From Nymphaea colorata (Eukaryota > Streptophyta > Magnoliopsida > Nymphaeales > Nymphaeaceae), in the NCBI RefSeq assembly GCF_008831285.2, contig NC_045141.1, positions 22,350,742-22,414,741 on the forward strand: DNA of 64,000 nt, given 5' to 3'. Every line of letters begins with the position of its first letter. Positions within the stretch are counted from its first letter, which is position 1. Below the pieces are notes generated by a model. It saw only the letters and a list, made by a program, of their open reading frames with translations, was not told the origin of the DNA and did no database searches. A program made the translations under genes and the position numbers. Of this stretch, positions 11,311-23,618 are shown one piece after another.

Positions 11311-13142
11311 TATCTCATCTATCTCAAACTTGTCTCTTCCACAAGTCAGCAGATGCTATAACCTTTTTCTCAACTACCATGCCTGATTATGCAGCTCTAA
11401 TGTTTGTATACATCACATAAGAAAAAAGCAAAAGGGAATATGGAGTTGTTCAGTTTTGAGGATTTGTTTTTTTTGTTTAAGATTGATCTCTCTTCAATTT
11501 GTTAGGTCGCATTTTTCTGAAAGCATGCGCTACATGATCTTGTAACCTGTCTTCCTCGTAGAATCGCTTTTTATTCCTTCCCGTTCAAGCTGTCACCTTT
11601 CTCTTAATCTGAGTTTTACTTATGAAGCTGCCTGGTAGTATTCTGTGAGTGTGGGCCATATTTCAATCACAAGGCACACAACAATATTTCATGTTCAAAT
11701 GGAACAAGGCAAACAAATATCATTATACTTCCAGTGCAAAATTGCCTGAATGTGTAACAGATTCATGAGTGTGCTTATAAAAGATTATCTGTTAGTCATA
11801 TTTTCTCTGCAGAATAATCAAATTATTTGCTAATTCTGCATGCACAGATAAAGATTGTCTTTAATGGAGGGCAGATGTTGCTCATATTACATTTAATTTT
11901 TGCAAAACTTGACAAAAAAGCTGCCTAGCTTTTGGGCACATACCAAACGACCTACTAACCTTTGACGCGTAACAAGTAGGCGCTTCAGTTTTACTCAGAT
12001 CACCGTCTGATGGCGAAAGTCGTAAAATTAGAATAAGAATTTACAAAACAACCCTCACAAGCAAGATATCTCAAGAAACAGAAAAAATAAAATAAAAGGA
12101 CTGCTGGACAGCGAGGAGGAGCCAGTGGAAAGATGAGGGGACTTCATATTCTTAATGTCGAGTGGACAAAGAAGCATATCCTATGCCCTTGAAAACCTCA
12201 TTGCAGAGGTCGAACACCTTCAGAACCAGCGGCTTCGGCGACAGCTGCCGCCTTGTCTTCTTGCTGCTACGGCGCCTCTCCACCCCTCTTCTACCTCCGC
12301 CACTGATGCCGAAAATGTTGCCACTCATTTCGCGTTCCCATCTCTCGACGCCGCAGCATTCTTCTTCTCCACGACCCTCATCCCTGCCTTCAACGACACG
12401 ATCAAGACCAGAACCCCCAAATCCTCCTAAAAAACCACAAGAAATCTAAGCCAAAAATAAAACCCCGGGCTCCCAAACTCTCTGCCCCTCGTTCATGATG
12501 AACCAAGCTCTTATGAGTCAGGATTATAGGAATGCTCCATTAGATCACTTCCTTTGATATTTTTTGGAATCAAACTTCTTGGAACACGGATGGATGCGAG
12601 AAGAACAAATAGTCAACGGCATGGAATTAACTCTCAAGGATAAAAAATAGAAAGCCCAAATAGAGGGAGGAAATCTCCGCAGCCCCTTCTTTCTTTATTT
12701 GGAAGTTAATGAAAAATGGTCTAACAGACAAGGTCCTTTCAGTATTAAAACGAGGAAAAATCGAGACAATTTCTTGACAAGTATCTGGTGAGCCACCCAC
12801 TCCCCCTTGCCAACCGACGACATGTGCGCCACGCAGTTCGTTTTTTTTTTTCTATTTTTTATTTTATGACATGTTTTGCTGTGCAAGGGGCAGTTCTGTA
12901 AACTATCTCATTTATTTAACGTTTTCTGTTTGAAGGCGGTGATTTGAGAATTACGAGGAATACTTGATCGCCTATCTGTTGTTGCATGTCAAAAGTTGAG
13001 CGGTTATTTGTTATTCAGTCAATAGAGGAGCCGTTTTTTGTAATTTTCGAACTTTTAACAATAAAAAAATACATACACGAAGACAATATTCCAACCTCCA
13101 TGCTGTTGGCATACACGCGGCCCTGATTTTGCAAACTAATTG
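11311..13142. other. Spacer between THO7 and the MCC1-like gene (convergent 3' ends)
   Basis: THO7 (plus) and the acetyltransferase (minus) converge here, so the first few hundred bases on each side should be 3'UTRs. A GC-rich island at 12155-12430 stands out from the AT-rich background and is listed separately. Nothing else was recognised. Confidence 0.6.
12155..12430. other. GC-rich ORF island, unassigned
   Basis: Both strands are open here: about 90 codons on plus, and on minus a run from about 12445 down to a stop near 12157. The minus reading contains an Arg/Ser/Lys-rich stretch followed by LSPKPLVLKVFDLCNEVFKG. That loosely resembles the N-terminus of plant cysteine oxidases (basic stretch, then a K-L-Y/F-D-x-C-K-x-V-F pattern). 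It then stops at once, and no downstream PCO cupin exon is visible. It may be a relic first exon or chance. I do not assign a function. Confidence 0.2.
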
Positions 13143-14735
13143 TTAAACACATTGCAGTCCACTGCTGTCAGCACCCTGAATGATTCTATTTGAATTGGGC
13201 AGTAGAGAATTAGCCTCTTTACATTTTGGCCATGCAGGTACCACGTCTCCGTGCTTCCACAATCTTGTTGTCAGAGACATAAAAAAGCTCCTTAAGTATG
13301 TAGCAACTGCTACGATCAGGTCACTGTAACAATAATAAAAATTAAGCAGTCAGGACTTTAACTCAGGAAAAAGAGTTCATAAAGTGTCTCAAAGAGGACT
13401 TGAGGAACAAAAGCATCAGTTACTTCCTAATACCATAAGCTTTGGCAAGTGCAAAGATTTGTCATAGCATTTTCTTGTCGAGATATGCTTGTACCATGAA
13501 GATCTGTTATGGACTGAAAATTTCAGGCTCATGCAGACGGCAATCTATCATAATCAAGCAATACTCCAACAGGGAAGCTGAAATTCATCCATTACTGTTG
13601 GAATTGGAGTTGTGCGTGCATGCATGTAAATGTGAATGTGCGTTCGCTCTTTGGCCACCACAAAGAAGTACAGGTTGGGGGGGGGGGGGGTGCAGAAAGA
13701 GAAAAAATGGTAATAAATAGCTAGAATAATTGCGAAAGGGCAGACATGCTTTTTCTCATTTTTAATGAACTTACTTACTCTTTTTCAAGGAAAACATTTG
13801 CTAGCTACTATGCTAACCAAAGCAGTTTGTAGGCAGTAAAGTGCATAATGCACATGATTCGGTTGACAAGGTGTGCGCAATATACTTACAGAGCAGAGCA
13901 AGGAGACCGTCCCCCATTTACATGGTATGCATACAAATATGCATCAAAATGCTGATCATTGATGTAGTAAAAGTACGGCAATCTCCGCAAGCATCGGAAA
14001 GCCATCCTCCTGTAGAAGAGGATGGCAGGTCTGTTGTAGGCAATCACGTGTAAATAAACTGCTCTGCATGCAGGAATGCTTGAAGCATAATTGATAACCT
14101 CCCGAACGAGAGATGAAGCTGATAATAACATACACAAAGATGAGCTCCATTGCCGAAAACACAAGACCGACAAGGTTGGTCCACCGAGTGACAGCAAGAC
14201 TAACCTATTCCAAGATTTCTATACTGCTGAGCTACACCAAGTGTAAGAATATAAACCAATCTCCGGTTTTTATCTGAAGTGTCACATTGCAAAATGTCAT
14301 CCACCTGCAGAGAATTGAGCAAAACATGATACGTGCAGCGCAGTTGGAAAATATAGCTTACTATAACTTTGGTGATACCTCAGCCTGTGATGGTATGACT
14401 ACACGTGCAGTGACGAATGCAATCAGTTCATCGGCTTTTTCATAAGGACGACTGCTGTCTACAGCAGCCCAGGATATGATATCACGACTATTGACTACAT
14501 TCAAGAAGAATTGCGACTCATACCTGCAAAAAAAGAGATTCTCAGATGTACCTCTTTGTCAAACAATTGCTTTATCTATGACAGAAGAAGTCAAGATGAA
14601 GAACAAACATAAAAGTGCCAACAGTGACCTGATCGGGAACAAGGACGCATGAATCTCCTGAAGTGCTTCTAGATCAGACGGCCTTATGGGCCTGTAAGCG
14701 ATATACTGAGCACGTTCAGACTTGTGGGTTACCAT
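13143..14735 (-). CDS. MCC1: GNAT N-acetyltransferase, MCC1/NAA60-like
   Basis: This is an acetyl-CoA-dependent acetyltransferase of the NAA60 (N-terminal acetyltransferase F)/plant MCC1 group. Animal NAA60 is Golgi/membrane-linked, and Arabidopsis MCC1 affects histone acetylation and meiotic chiasmata. Five coding exons, 14735-14629, 14523-14379, 14304-14205, 14118-13890 and 13323-13143, join in phase to give 253 aa. Visible features are the N-terminal YRPIRPSDLEALQEIH, the YILTLGV strand followed by the acetyl-CoA loop RNLGIA, YLHVIAYN, and the C-terminal FDAYLYAYHVNGGRSPCS typical of the clade. The last exon adds a tail of about 60 residues after SPCSAL. Exon 4 would terminate at TAA inside its own donor (CT|GTAAGTAT), so an unspliced form ends at SPCSAL. 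The start is the first in-frame ATG downstream of a good acceptor at 14761. The first codons are duplicated at 26057. Confidence 0.9.
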
Positions 14736-14760
14736 TGAAGGCAACTAATACAAATCCCCT

Positions 14761-16343
14761 CTGAAAGTGTGTGTTATCTGGCGCCCATCTAACAATATAT
14801 CTGCTCCAAATTTCATGAGCACTTGCATTAGCGATGGACTCTTCCAGAAAAAATATTCTTGTATGCTGTATATGCCAGGAACTGCACTAGAGTTTGATAT
14901 TTAGCAGAAATTCTTTTCCATATAAAAACAGAAAATAGCAATTCAAACATACATTGCACCTTCATATTGTAATAATTTCTAGATGGTGGGATGGTCAAGT
15001 AACAGTAATCTATTTCAGAGTTGCAAAAGTGATTGAAATGGCAACTAATTCGTGTAATAAAATGTGTCTCTTCTTTTCTTGTTTACCCTGCATCTTTATT
15101 TGATGTGTGTCCCAAAATGCTAGCAAACAGCAGGTTTGTGGGATTTGAGGATCAAGATGGCCCTTCACCTTTTGCAGAAGAAAGGTAGAGAACGGCTCTT
15201 ACAGCATAAGGACAAACTCCTTCTACTTGCAAACAAAATTTAATTAAGGCAAGAAATTTAACGTGCATATTTTCCTGTTGCCTCCGCAAATGTTTCGTAA
15301 AAAGGCATCTGAAACTCTTTTGATCCTTGCTTCACGGAAACCGTTCTCATGAGACAAGACCTAGAAACACAGCACGTTGCCAGCCAATCATCACCTCACC
15401 ATCTAAGCTTCGTCCTTTCTTTTTCGGACCAAGTGTCTCGTGTGCCATACTCAGCGATCAGTCGATCCTTCTCTATGATCCATGGACAGTCACAACAATG
15501 CATAAGATGGCCAATCTAAGTGAAAAGTTTGGAGCCAGAACCATACACAATTCTTTCAACCTAAAACACACTAGGTTCCAACCTTTATCCACTATTTATG
15601 CTTGAAGCCTTGAACAACCTTTTATGGCGATCTAATGATTCTAATCAATGGCCTTAATTATTCCAGGTCTCAGCAAGTGTGTCGATTCTAAAAGAAATCA
15701 GATTCCAGTCCTTATGGCCATTGATGAAGCTCAATCTTATCAATAACGTCGTGAATCCTTATGATCCGGTAGGAACGAAGAATGCAACCGAATTGCACGT
15801 CATAATAAACAATCACAAATGAGAAGATGATGACCCAATCAAATTGCTAAACTAACGAGATTCATGATCATTCATCTGCATTCCCCACTTCAAAACACAC
15901 TTATCTTGATTGTCATTCCCAAACAGAAAAGACCCACACGGGCTAAACTTACTGGGGAGAAAGACAAAGCACATATATCTACAACGATCCCAAAGCCACA
16001 ACATTCAACTTCCGTTCCCTCTTCAGAAATTCCACGGCATTTCTCGGAAAGTTAAAAGAAACAAACAACCAAACAGAGCATCGCGAGTCTAAATCACACA
16101 TAAATGAATAAAAGACAACCTGGGAAGTAAAAACAAGCAAAAGAGAACACAGGCCATCAACTATCAAGCAACGAATTCCCTCATTTATTTGTGTAGTTTC
16201 CGCCAAAATTGAAACAAACAACTCACGGCCAGTCAAGAAAAATCTCCATTTCAACCATTAAACAAACGAGAGAAAACTAAATTTTTGGTTTATAAAAAAG
16301 AAGGAGAATAGCTTAACAACTGAAGGGTAAGGATCGTGCTTAC
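14761..16343 (-). other. Probable 5'UTR intron of the MCC1-like gene
   Basis: On the minus strand a leader exon ends with attgag|gtaagc at 16344/16343. An acceptor cacactttcag ends at 14761, 25 bp before the ATG. Fragments corresponding to both ends of this interval are present in the downstream duplicate near 26057-26450. There is no coding content. Splicing is inferred from consensus sites only. Confidence 0.5.
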
Positions 16344-16444
16344 CTCAATTCATGATCAAAGAAAAGGGGAGAACAGAAGAAGACACAAATAATAGGAGGA
16401 AGACGACCTCGGTGCAGACGCACAACCAGAAAATAGCAGAAGGG

Positions 16445-17448
16445 GACTTTTCATTTTCATTGTCCGAGAAAAGTATCCCACTTTTGTCAAAAGACCATTC
16501 TGGGCTCTAAATTTTCTCATTTCGAGTCCCAGTGACCTCAGAAGTGAGAAAAAGTTCCGACGTGAGCGGATTATAGATCCACGGGTCTCTTGCTCGAACC
16601 TCTCACTGGACTAAAAATTCTGGATCTTGTTCTTGCGGAGACAAAGGAGAAAAAACCAGAGAGCGTCAGACCCATTGTTGGAAATCAAACTGCTCACTTG
16701 GATCCGTGTGTTGTTGAAAGGCAAGGTACTTAAATCCATGCATTGGATGCGATATGAGATCTACCTAAGATCCATAACTCATCAAATTGAGGATTTCATA
16801 TCTGATTTTGCTATTTTAGACTGGATCCATGTTTTCATGAAAGTCAAGTTAATACAAGGATTTCCTATCTGATTTTGCAAATTTGGTCCGATAGTAGAAT
16901 GAAGTTAATTGTGGTTTCCGAACTGTAAGCAAGTCTTTCTTGGCATATTTTTTTTTAGGATTGATTCACTGTCACAAATTTCACTTTTTTTTTTCAAAAT
17001 ATAATGCTAAAAATAAAAAAATAAGTGAAAAGGGGAAAAAGTAAATAAGTGATATCCTAAAAACGTCAGCAAATGAAAACATCGTCCATTTGCCATGCTA
17101 TTTTCTAATTTCTTAAGAACACCCTTTAATATAATTTAAATATTTGGTGCTTACTTTTACATTTTAATAACTTTCTGAATTTCGTCTACGTTCCTATGAA
17201 AAAAAAAGTATACAATTCAGATCCTTTTTAGACAAGCTCCAGCAAAAGCGATCGATTCAAACAACCCAAGAATGATTATTCAAAATAGTTAAAAGGTGTT
17301 TCTTTGCCTGTTTCCTGTGCGAGGCACCTTTCCTTTGGATGGTCATTTAACAGATGAATATCATTTGGGGCATTTACAAAACAATTTCCTCCTGAGGCAT
17401 ATGAAAATTTCACGCTCCCTGGCCATAGCAGCAAGTCAACGAAGAAGA

Positions 17449-17516
<68 letters not shown>

Positions 17517-17834
17517 CATATTGCACGAACCAGAGAACATCGTAACTTCTTGGGGAGTATAAAATTTTAACAGTAACTCTTTGAATTGAGGAACCACCGT
17601 TGCACATATAGACAACATAAGCAGTACCACTACATAGTGCAATTTTCTAGTTACAGCATGAACAGAAGCGTAGTAGTCACAATGTTAGAATCAACCTCTA
17701 CTCCTACCAGACAAGGTTCCTTTTGGTTTGCATGTTATTATATATCCAAATCTCCAAACTGATCAGAAGTTATTGCAATACGTGGTGATGGAAAGCTAGA
17801 AGCATGAGCATCCATGGCCGAGGAAGTGTCCTCA
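16445..17834. other. Spacer between the MCC1-like promoter and the TPS6-like 3' end
   Basis: This should hold the promoter of the MCC1-like gene (upstream of about 16440, minus) and the 3'UTR of the TPS gene. It is AT-rich with a (CA)n(TA)n microsatellite at 17448-17514. Parts of it (16672-16750, 17240-17310, 17538-17756) are repeated in the duplicate at 26592-27240. Confidence 0.6.
17448..17514. repeat. (CA)n(TA)n compound microsatellite
   Basis: An uninterrupted run of CA dinucleotides passes directly into TA dinucleotides. It lies in a segment of about 230 bp that is present in this copy of the tandem duplication but missing from the corresponding place near 26998. Confidence 0.95.
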
Positions 17835-20800
17835 TCAGAGGCTTTCAAATGAAAGTTGTGAAATGGAGTTCCTTGCTGCCAGCTCTGATGCAGTGGCAAG
17901 GCCCTGCAACATTCTGATGATCTCTGAAGTGTCGTCTAGGTAGTACTTTGCTTTACTTGGCTTTTGACCAACTGTGCAGGCAAATACCTCTGCTATCGGT
18001 GACAGAGAAGGACCAGCCATGGCACTCGTGATAACCTCAAACATATCTTCATCAGACCTATCATCTCCCACGCAGAGAACAAAATCAGGCAACTTGCCTT
18101 TCTGCTTCATCAAAGAAAGCAGGCGCTCTGCAACTAGACCTTTAGTGACACCCTGCATTGTGGTATCAAGTTCAGAAATTACGTTGGTTAACCAAATTCG
18201 TGCGTAATATAACCGAAGATAATGGTGGCTAGTTACCTGTGGTTTCACTTCTACAATATGCTGACCGCTTTTCACTGAGACTGGTTCATTGGCAAGAACA
18301 CTCTCAAGATGATCAAGAAGCTCTTTGGCCTGGCAAGCTCCAAAGTCTGGGTCAGCATATCGATAATGCCAGACAAGGGCACTTTCTTTGGCTTCAATGG
18401 AGGAACCATCAGTTGTTCCAGTATACAACTTCATCACAGGTTCTGCAACTTGCTTCCAATCAAAGTCAGCAACAGAAACACAAGTTTCCCATTCTGCATC
18501 ATACTTTACCCTGGACGAATGTTCAACTAAAATCAAACTTGAAGGCATTATGGTTGAGAAAGGACGAGAAAGGACAAGTGAATAGGCCAAAAGTATGGCC
18601 ATAACAAAGAACAAAGACATACAGTTTTCAGAGCTACAAACTAATAAGTTCTCGAGCTGGGTAGGTAGCAAAGAGGGTTCATTGGATCCAAGCACTAGTT
18701 GAGGGTTCTCAGTCTTGCGAAAAGTGAATTGTTGCAAAAAAATATTATGGTCTAGATTTCCAGTCATGTTACTGAATCTCCAGAATTTGAGTGGTCGCAA
18801 TCAGACAAGAAATAAGAATCCAGTAGCCAGTAGGGGTAGTAACAAGGTGGAAGAGGCATGGTACCCTTCTGCACGTTCGACCACTTCTAACATGACAAGA
18901 ATGTAAGTATCAACATTCTTACATGACAAGAATGTAAGCATCAACACGTGAATCACAAAAGAATTAAAAAGCCAAATGCATGAAGGCTGTGAATAAGATA
19001 CTCCAAAATAATCACTGTTTTAAGAAATAAAAAATACATGAACTGTGAAAGGAGACAAATCTATATAAAATACCATAGCATTGAGATATTTTATAGAATA
19101 CTGCTCATAATTGTGAATGTTTGAAATCAAGCCTACAATCATGTGATTAAGTCCTTTTCTCCATCTGAAAATCCAGTTAAGTTCTCATGGGTGGTGGCAA
19201 AAGGAACTAGTTTAAACCCTACCTTTCTAATATTTTTCATTTTTCCATAACAAAAGGGATCATATTTGTGTAGGAAATTGATGTCATCTAATCAGAACAA
19301 TTTGTCCTTCAATAACAACAGGATAACTTGTGCAAGTTCATAGTGGTGAGCAATGATGATAAAACCTACCAGGACAACAAAATTAGCATAAGATAGGATG
19401 AAACATAACCAAAAGAGAGCTGATGAACTTACCTTAGAAAATAGCCATGCTCTGCAGCAATTCCCAGGTTCTCACAAGGGGAAAACCATTCACTAAGTGT
19501 CTGCTTGTCCCTGGCACTTACAAGAAAGACGACATTCTTTGGATCTCTGCACAAACTATTCAATATACTAATGGCCTCTGAATTTGGCGTTTTACTGATG
19601 GATGTCTGCGGCATCATCGTTCCATCATAATCCAAGAGGATAGCCCTATTCTTAGTTCTCTTGTAAGCTGAAACAATGTGCTCCACAGAGAGCTTCCTGA
19701 AATTGGGATCAAGTGCTATTACCCTGAATCCTAAACCAAAACCAATACCCCAACATCTCCTCCTTATGTGATCCCTGCATGTCCTTTCTAAGTCTTGCAG
19801 GAAGCTGTGAGCCCAATAGCCCACATCATGGCTGCTTACATACCTATAATGCTTCTCATGACGGAACTGCTTTTCTGACTCTTGCATCATAATTGCAGAA
19901 TTCATGGCCTCAGCCACTGCATCAATGTTCCAAGGATTCACTCGAATTGCTCCACTAAGAGATGGTGAACAGCCGATAAACTCTGAAACAACCAGCATGC
20001 TCTTCTTTGGTAGTGATGAGTTTACTTCTAGTTGCCGGTCTAACCTATCATTTCCTTGCCTGCAGACAATGTACTCGTATGGGATAAGATTCATTCCATC
20101 CCTAACTGCAGTTACAAGACAACACTCAGAAATCACATAATACGCAATCCTCTCATAGAACTGAAGTGGGGTATCTATTAACACCACAGGTTGATAATCA
20201 GGCTTTCCAAATCTTTCATTGATGCGTTTCATTGTGGAATAGGTTTCAGCCTGCACTTCTTGCACATCTTTCCCTCGCCCTCTTGCTGGATTTGCAATCT
20301 GCACTAGTACCACCTTTCTGCTCCATTCTGGATGCTGAAATAGCAGCTGCTCCATCGCCAACAGTTTCAAACTAATCCCCTTGAATATATCCATATCATC
20401 CACTCCAAGCAACACAGTTCTGTCCTTAAATTGCTGTTTGAGCTCACCAACTCTAGCTTCAGTCTCTGGAAGATCCAGGACAGACTGAAGCTGGCCCATA
20501 TGAATTCCAACTGGAAGAATTTTAATGCTGACAGTGCGTCCATAATACTCAAGCCCGATATAACCCCTCTTTGATTGATAGCTCAGACCAAGCATTCGGC
20601 TGCAACAAGAAAGAAAATGTCTAGCGTAATCAAACGTGTGAAATCCGATCAGATCTGAATTCAGGAGAGCACGAAGCAGCTCATCTCGAACGGGAAGAGT
20701 CCTATAAATTTCAGAAGAAGGGAAAGGGCTGTGCAGAAAGAATCCAAGCTTCACCCTATTGAACCTCTTCCTCAGAAAAGTTGGCAATACCATCAAATGG

Positions 20801-21420
20801 TAGTCATGTACCCACACGAAGTCATCATCTGGGTTAATCACTTCCATTACTTTGTCCGCAAAAATCTTGTTAACTGAAACATAAGCCTGCCAAAAGGATC
20901 GGTCGAACCTGCTGCCTAAATCTGGAGATAGGGGCAACATGTAATGAAACAGAGGCCATAGTTGCTGCTTGCAGAAACCATGGTAGAATCTATCAAACAA
21001 ATCGCGTGGAAGGAATGCAGGTACACATTTGAATACCTCAAGCAGAGTTTGAGCAACATCATCCTGCTCACAAGGATCAACCTCCTCTTTCAAACATCCT
21101 ATATAGATCACTTCAACATCCTCACCTAGCCCATCTTTTAGCTGTAGGAGCAATGAATCCTCATCCCAACTGAAATCCCAACCTTCGCCTTCTGACCGTC
21201 TATGAGCTCGAATGGGAAGCTGATTGCCCACAATGATCATCCGATCTTGTGAAACAGAGGAGGAGGAGTCCGAATTCACACTGTTGTTGTTCTCATCTTC
21301 CAAATCCGATATAATGCCAGCAACAGTCATCACTCGAATAAGCCTCTTCCCCACTTGGCCGAATGCCGGAGAATCCCCAGATGTGAGGTCCAGGAGATTT
21401 GAGTATGATCTTGAAGCCAT
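17835..21420 (-). CDS. TPS6: Class II trehalose-6-phosphate synthase/phosphatase-like protein, TPS6-type
   Basis: Class II TPS proteins carry a GT20 synthase-like domain fused to a trehalose-phosphatase-like domain. In plants they act mostly in sugar signalling (trehalose-6-phosphate/SnRK1) with little or no catalysis. Exons 21420-19433, 18510-18237 and 18152-17835 join in phase to give 859 aa, the normal class length, and the three-exon layout with a short 84-nt last intron is typical. Visible features are the N-terminal SRSYSNLL signature, the GT20 domain (about 60-545, with DDDFVWVHDYHLM and FFLHSPFPSSEI), the HAD motif DYDGT at 597-601 and the phosphatase motif GDDRSDED at 783-790. The start is the Met of MASRSYSN, behind a probable 5'UTR intron (22180-21438). 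TPS6 was chosen over other class II members from blocks such as YQSKRG and WKQVAEPVM. The gene is the intact member of a tandem pair whose second copy is broken (27240-27550). Confidence 0.94.
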
Positions 21421-21437
21421 TTTACTAATTTGATATC

Positions 21438-22180
21438 CTGAAAAGATCCTGTCAAATCCTCCAAAATGACTGAAATTCACTCCAATTTTTTTGCTAGATA
21501 CAATCTTCAAGTGAAAAACTAGATATAGCACCATTCAATACCCAAAAGTAGGGGAAAATGCAGCATAATCCCATGACTGCAAACGAATAAATTTCCAGAA
21601 GCTATAGTGGCACTCTATAGGACTTCAAGAGTACAAGTACCTTTTTTCAGCCTTTAGGCTTCACCTGCAGCCCATCAGCTCCTGGACTAGAACCAAACTC
21701 TGAAAAAAAAACATGAAAAATCAGAAATGCAAACTACCACAGACACCGTTCTAATACATAATATTCTATAGTGGCCAATAATTCACTTCAACCATGGCTG
21801 CAATTGGCTCTCAACTACACTAGAACCACCAATTACCAACGGAACAGAAATGAAAAAAGCTAGGCTACACAAACAGTCAAGCATGCTTGAAACTAAGAAG
21901 AAACTGGTCACCAATGAGTTTACCCCACGGAAGGCAGACAAATATCTGCCGCAAGCAAAAGCAGTCAGAGAAGAACCCAGCACCATGACATGAAAAAAGC
22001 AAAAAGGTAGCACAGTTTTTATACCGAAGCGTTGGATAGAGAGAGAGAGAAAGAGAGAAGACAGAAGAGAGAGAAAGAGAGAACAGAGAACAGAGAAGAG
22101 AGAGAAAGAGAGAACAGAGAACATAGAAGAGAGAGCGAGAGGGTACAGACTACAGAGAGATGGAGGTGGCAAAGAGGTAC
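21438..22180 (-). other. Probable 5'UTR intron of the TPS6-like gene
   Basis: On the minus strand the leader reads cttgtgaaag|gtacct (donor at 22181/22180), and an acceptor cttttcag precedes the exon at 21437, 17 bp before the ATG. Class II TPS genes commonly have a leader intron. A smaller internal leader exon near 21640-21670 cannot be excluded. A purine-rich GAGAGAAAGAGA tract fills 22035-22145. Confidence 0.45.
22035..22145. repeat. Degenerate (GA)n/(GAGAGAAA)n tract
   Basis: This is a purine-only low-complexity run, pyrimidine-rich on the TPS sense strand and inside the presumed TPS leader intron. The matching place in the duplicate copy (about 28070-28110) has only a short purine run, so the tract expanded here or shrank there. 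Confidence 0.9.
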
Positions 22181-22181
22181 C

Positions 22182-23618
22182 TTTCACAAGTCCGAGCATG
22201 TGGTTCTCTACCTTCTCTCTCTCGTTCTCTTTCTTTTGATGGTAGACGGCTTCAGTATCGATCACTTCAAGATAACTCTGGTTAGACCATGGTGAACAAT
22301 GGTTGTACATCACCTCATGCCGTATCTGCCTCGGTTGTGCATGAACGTTTTCTTGTAGATTCAACCTTGGTGAAGGGATGTGGACCGTTTGATATGTCCA
22401 CAAATCGTGTGGTTACTGTGCACTTGAGGAAGCACAACCGGGGGTTCGATTATTTGGTAATCTGATGAAGCAATAGCTGCTTGAGAATTAAACGGACGTC
22501 CATCCCTTTTTTTCCTTGAAATGACGAGACTGCGTTTACTATTTGTCACAAGGAGTACGTAAACAATGAATGACATTCTCATGCGGTATTCTCCATATAT
22601 CTTGTTTGGTTTCCCTTTGAAATGTGGCATGTCTAATGGAATTCCTAAGAATCTCATCTTGCTAACTTTCCCCTTCTCCTACTCTCTTCCAACACTGATT
22701 TTTGCTTGGATTTGCACTATTCTGAGTGAAATTTAACCAGGGGATAGATCAATCGCGGTCCCTTTGGCTCATATCTTCCACAGAGGGCCAACTTTTTATC
22801 TTGAAAAATTACAAGTCCCCGTAAAGAGGGAGGGCATTCGTAGCCGACGTGATGTGGTTTAAATTGGAAACTATGGCTCATCATAAAAAGTCATATAGTA
22901 TCTTTTCGTTTCTTTCTCTGTTCTTATTTTTCATTCCTATTTCCGAAGGGAAGCTTGACTGTGACGTAACGAGGGGCCAACAACGTCCACTCCCTCCTTT
23001 TGGCTGCATTAGATTTCGCCGTAAAATTAATGGGCCTTTGATGGGCAGTCGAAACTTATTTTTCTATAGATTAGTGCAATAAAACTTTCCGACCTCCCTT
23101 CTTTTTCCGGCACACTTTTTCTGCTCTCATACATGGGGACCTAACTCATAAGGTTCTTTCCTTGTGGGCATTCATCATGATGGTTCCTTTTTTGCTCTTT
23201 TTTCTCTGGCTGCAAACATTTTGGAGTTCATTTTCTCGCACAAGGTCCCTCTTCTTTTTTAGTACACCAAAAATTCCGAGCCGTTTTTTCTTGTTCTCTC
23301 AGATGGCAGGTGGAAAACATTTCCTCGACAAATTCCTAGATTCATACGAAAACCATGGGTGATGGGGGCCACCACATAAACTTTTGTATTTTAACCCTTT
23401 ACCAAAAAGGGTTTCTGCGGTCATTTGCGGCCACTGGGCTTAGCCAAATGGCTCTGATTGGGACGCACCCATTGAAGGTAAGGAAGACAAGTAGGGGCAC
23501 ATCGGCATGGGCGAATCAGATAGAAAGGCTCTAGCTACGTGGAGCTGTGAAAGTATTTTTCAAGGAATGAAGAGTGGTTTCCCTCTGAGAAAAGAGCATG
23601 GCATCTTCACGGTGGGAT
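22182..23618 (-). promoter_or_regulatory. 5' leader and upstream region of the TPS6-like gene
   Basis: No gene of recognisable family is present. This region is repeated, with scattered substitutions and small indels, at about 28120-29555 upstream of the decayed TPS copy, so it was part of the duplicated unit. It holds the first leader exon next to 22181 and the presumptive promoter. Individual elements cannot be assigned with confidence. Confidence 0.5.

Noticed and set aside
17296-17642. ORFs with (Ile-Tyr)n or (Cys-Val)n runs
   Set aside because: They are translated CA/TA microsatellite.
22032-22295. Arg/Glu-rich ORF
   Set aside because: A translation of the GA-rich tract in the presumed TPS leader intron, not a protein-coding gene.
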